Positions 62,847 to 64,000 of a DNA stretch of 64,000 nucleotides are shown in pieces. The notes under the pieces are model-generated. The model made no database searches. It was not told the DNA's origin and saw only the letters and a program-made list of their open reading frames with translations. Position 1 is the stretch's first letter; each line of letters opens with the position of its first letter. This stretch comes from Acanthosepion esculentum (lineage: Eukaryota; Mollusca; Cephalopoda; Sepiida; Sepiidae), in contig CAXIWW010000817.1 in the NCBI GenBank assembly GCA_964036315.1, positions 9,335,501-9,399,500 on the forward strand, given 5' to 3'. A program made the translations under genes and the position numbers.

Positions 62847-64000
62847 GACGACCCCCAGTCCAAGAAAGTCCCACGCAGACGACCCCCCACCCAGGAGACA
62901 GTCCAAGAAAGTCCTACGCAGACGACGCCCCCACCCAGGAGTCAGTCCCAGAAAGTCCCACGCAGACGACACCCAGTCCCAGAAAGTCCCACTCAGGCGA
63001 CCTCATACCCAGAAAGTCCCACAAAGACGACCCCCCACCCAGGATTCAGTCCCAGAAAGTCCCACGCAGACGACCCCCTGTCCCAGAAATTCCCAAGCAG
63101 ACGAACCCCCACCCTAGAGACATTACCAGAAAGTCCCACGCAGACGACCCCAGTCCCAGAAAGTCCCACGCAGACGACCCCCCACCCAGGAGACAGTCCA
63201 AGAAAGTCCTACGCAGACGACCCCCCCCACCAAGGAGACAGTCCCAGAAAGTCCCACGCAGACGACCCCCATTCCCAGAAAGTCCCACGCAGAAGACCCC
63301 TAGACAGGAAACAGTCCCAGAAAGTCCCACGCAGACGACCCCAGTCCCAGAAAGTCCCACGCAGACGACCCCCCACCCAGGAGACAGTCCAAGAAAGTCC
63401 TACGCAGACGACACCCCCTCCAAGGAGACAGTCCCAGAAAGTCCCACGCAGACGACCCCCATTCCCAGAAAGACCCACGCAGACGACCCCCCACCCAGGA
63501 GACAGTCCCAGAACGTCCAACGCAGACGACCCCCCAGACAAGAGACAGTCCCAGAAAGTCCCACGAAGACGACCCCAGTCCCAGAAAGTCCCACGCAGAC
63601 GACCCCCTGTCCCAGAAATTCGCAAACAGACGAGCCCCACCCTGGAGACAGTACCAGAAAGTCCCACCCAGAAGACCCCCCAGACAGGAGAGAGTCCCAG
63701 AAAGTCCCACGCAGACGAACCCTGTCCCAGAAAGTCCCACGCAGACGACCCCCCACCAAGGAGACAGTCCAAGAAAGTCCTACGCAGACGACCCCCCCAA
63801 AGGAGACAGTCCCAGAAAGTACCACGCAGACGACCCCCATTCCCAGAAAGTCCCACGCAGACGACCCCCCACCCAGGAGACAGTCCCAGAACGTCCCACG
63901 CAGACGACCCACCAGACAGGAGACAGTCCGAGAAAGTCCCACGCAGACGACCCCCAGTCCCAGAAAATCCCACGCAGACGACCCCCCACCCAGGAGACAG
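62847..64000 (+). repeat. 31/43-bp array after the 2891-bp pair
   Basis: Ordinary units of the C-rich family, with several cccagacaggagacag and cctgtcccagaaattc variants. The stretch at about 63160-63300 resembles 63340-63480 at an offset of about 180 bp, a small local duplication. It runs to the window edge without a boundary. Confidence 0.85.

Larger units (their letters stand above)
28832..64000 (+). repeat. 31/43-bp C-rich satellite array, block 2
   Basis: A single array of about 35 kb, with the same two unit lengths and orientation as 8009-14484, running off the right edge. It is regionally structured. Variants with cacacaggagacagttctc and gatatccc are common up to about 44 kb. Variants with cccagacaggagacag and cccagcagacatttcccag dominate after about 45 kb. 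Several layers of kilobase-scale duplication lie inside it and are listed separately. Long open frames occur on both strands (for example plus 34317-36407 and 47624-49609, minus 45869-47656) because neither unit nor its complement contains a stop; I do not regard them as genes. No interruption by unique sequence or a transposon was seen. Confidence 0.95.

Noticed and set aside
1..64000. tRNA, rRNA or small-RNA genes, and telomeric repeats
   Set aside because: No conserved rRNA segments, tRNA arm motifs or short G/T-rich telomere repeats were recognised. The G-rich complement of the 31/43-bp family is not a telomere-type repeat.

Overview
This window holds no gene that I can support. It is a 64-kb block of eukaryotic satellite DNA: four unrelated tandem-repeat families laid end to end with essentially no unique sequence between them. 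Large arrays of 31/43-, 60-, 73- and about 393-bp units, with higher-order repeats, inversions and nested segmental duplications, suggest the heterochromatin (pericentromeric, subtelomeric or similar) of a multicellular eukaryote assembled from long reads. The sequence gives no basis for naming a species or chromosome.

Layout (boundaries good to a few bases up to about 10): 1-1337, 60-bp family on the minus strand; 1334-1384, a reversed scrap of the 393-bp family; 1385-3484, 393-bp family; 3485-8008, 60-bp family on the plus strand, with a reversed islet at 6722-6913; 8009-14484, C-rich 31/43-bp family; 14485-17992, 60-bp family plus; 17993-18706, 60-bp family minus; 18707-20285, 393-bp family; 20286-24274, 73-bp family organised as 219-bp trimers; 24275-24956, 393-bp family; 24957-28831, 60-bp family plus; 28832-64000, 31/43-bp family, running off the window. 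By length the 31/43-bp family is about 65 percent, the 60-bp family about 22 percent, and the 393- and 73-bp families about 6-7 percent each.

The order 393-bp, then 60-bp plus, then 31/43-bp occurs twice (1.4-14.5 kb and 24.3-64 kb). The 393/60 boundary exists in three copies, one inverted, so whole boundaries have been duplicated along with the arrays. Inside the 31/43-bp array there is a second layer of duplications of about 430, 609, 1069, 1855, 2106, 2246, 1344 and 2891 bp. The 2891-bp pair differs at only three bases that I could find, so expansion is recent.

The many long open reading frames, on both strands and in all frames, come from stop-free repeat units. The 31- and 43-bp units are both 1 modulo 3 and rotate through all three frames; the 60-bp unit is a multiple of three and gives 20-residue periodic peptides. 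I treat none of them as genes. I saw no tRNA, rRNA, transposon, telomere repeat, CRISPR array or promoter.
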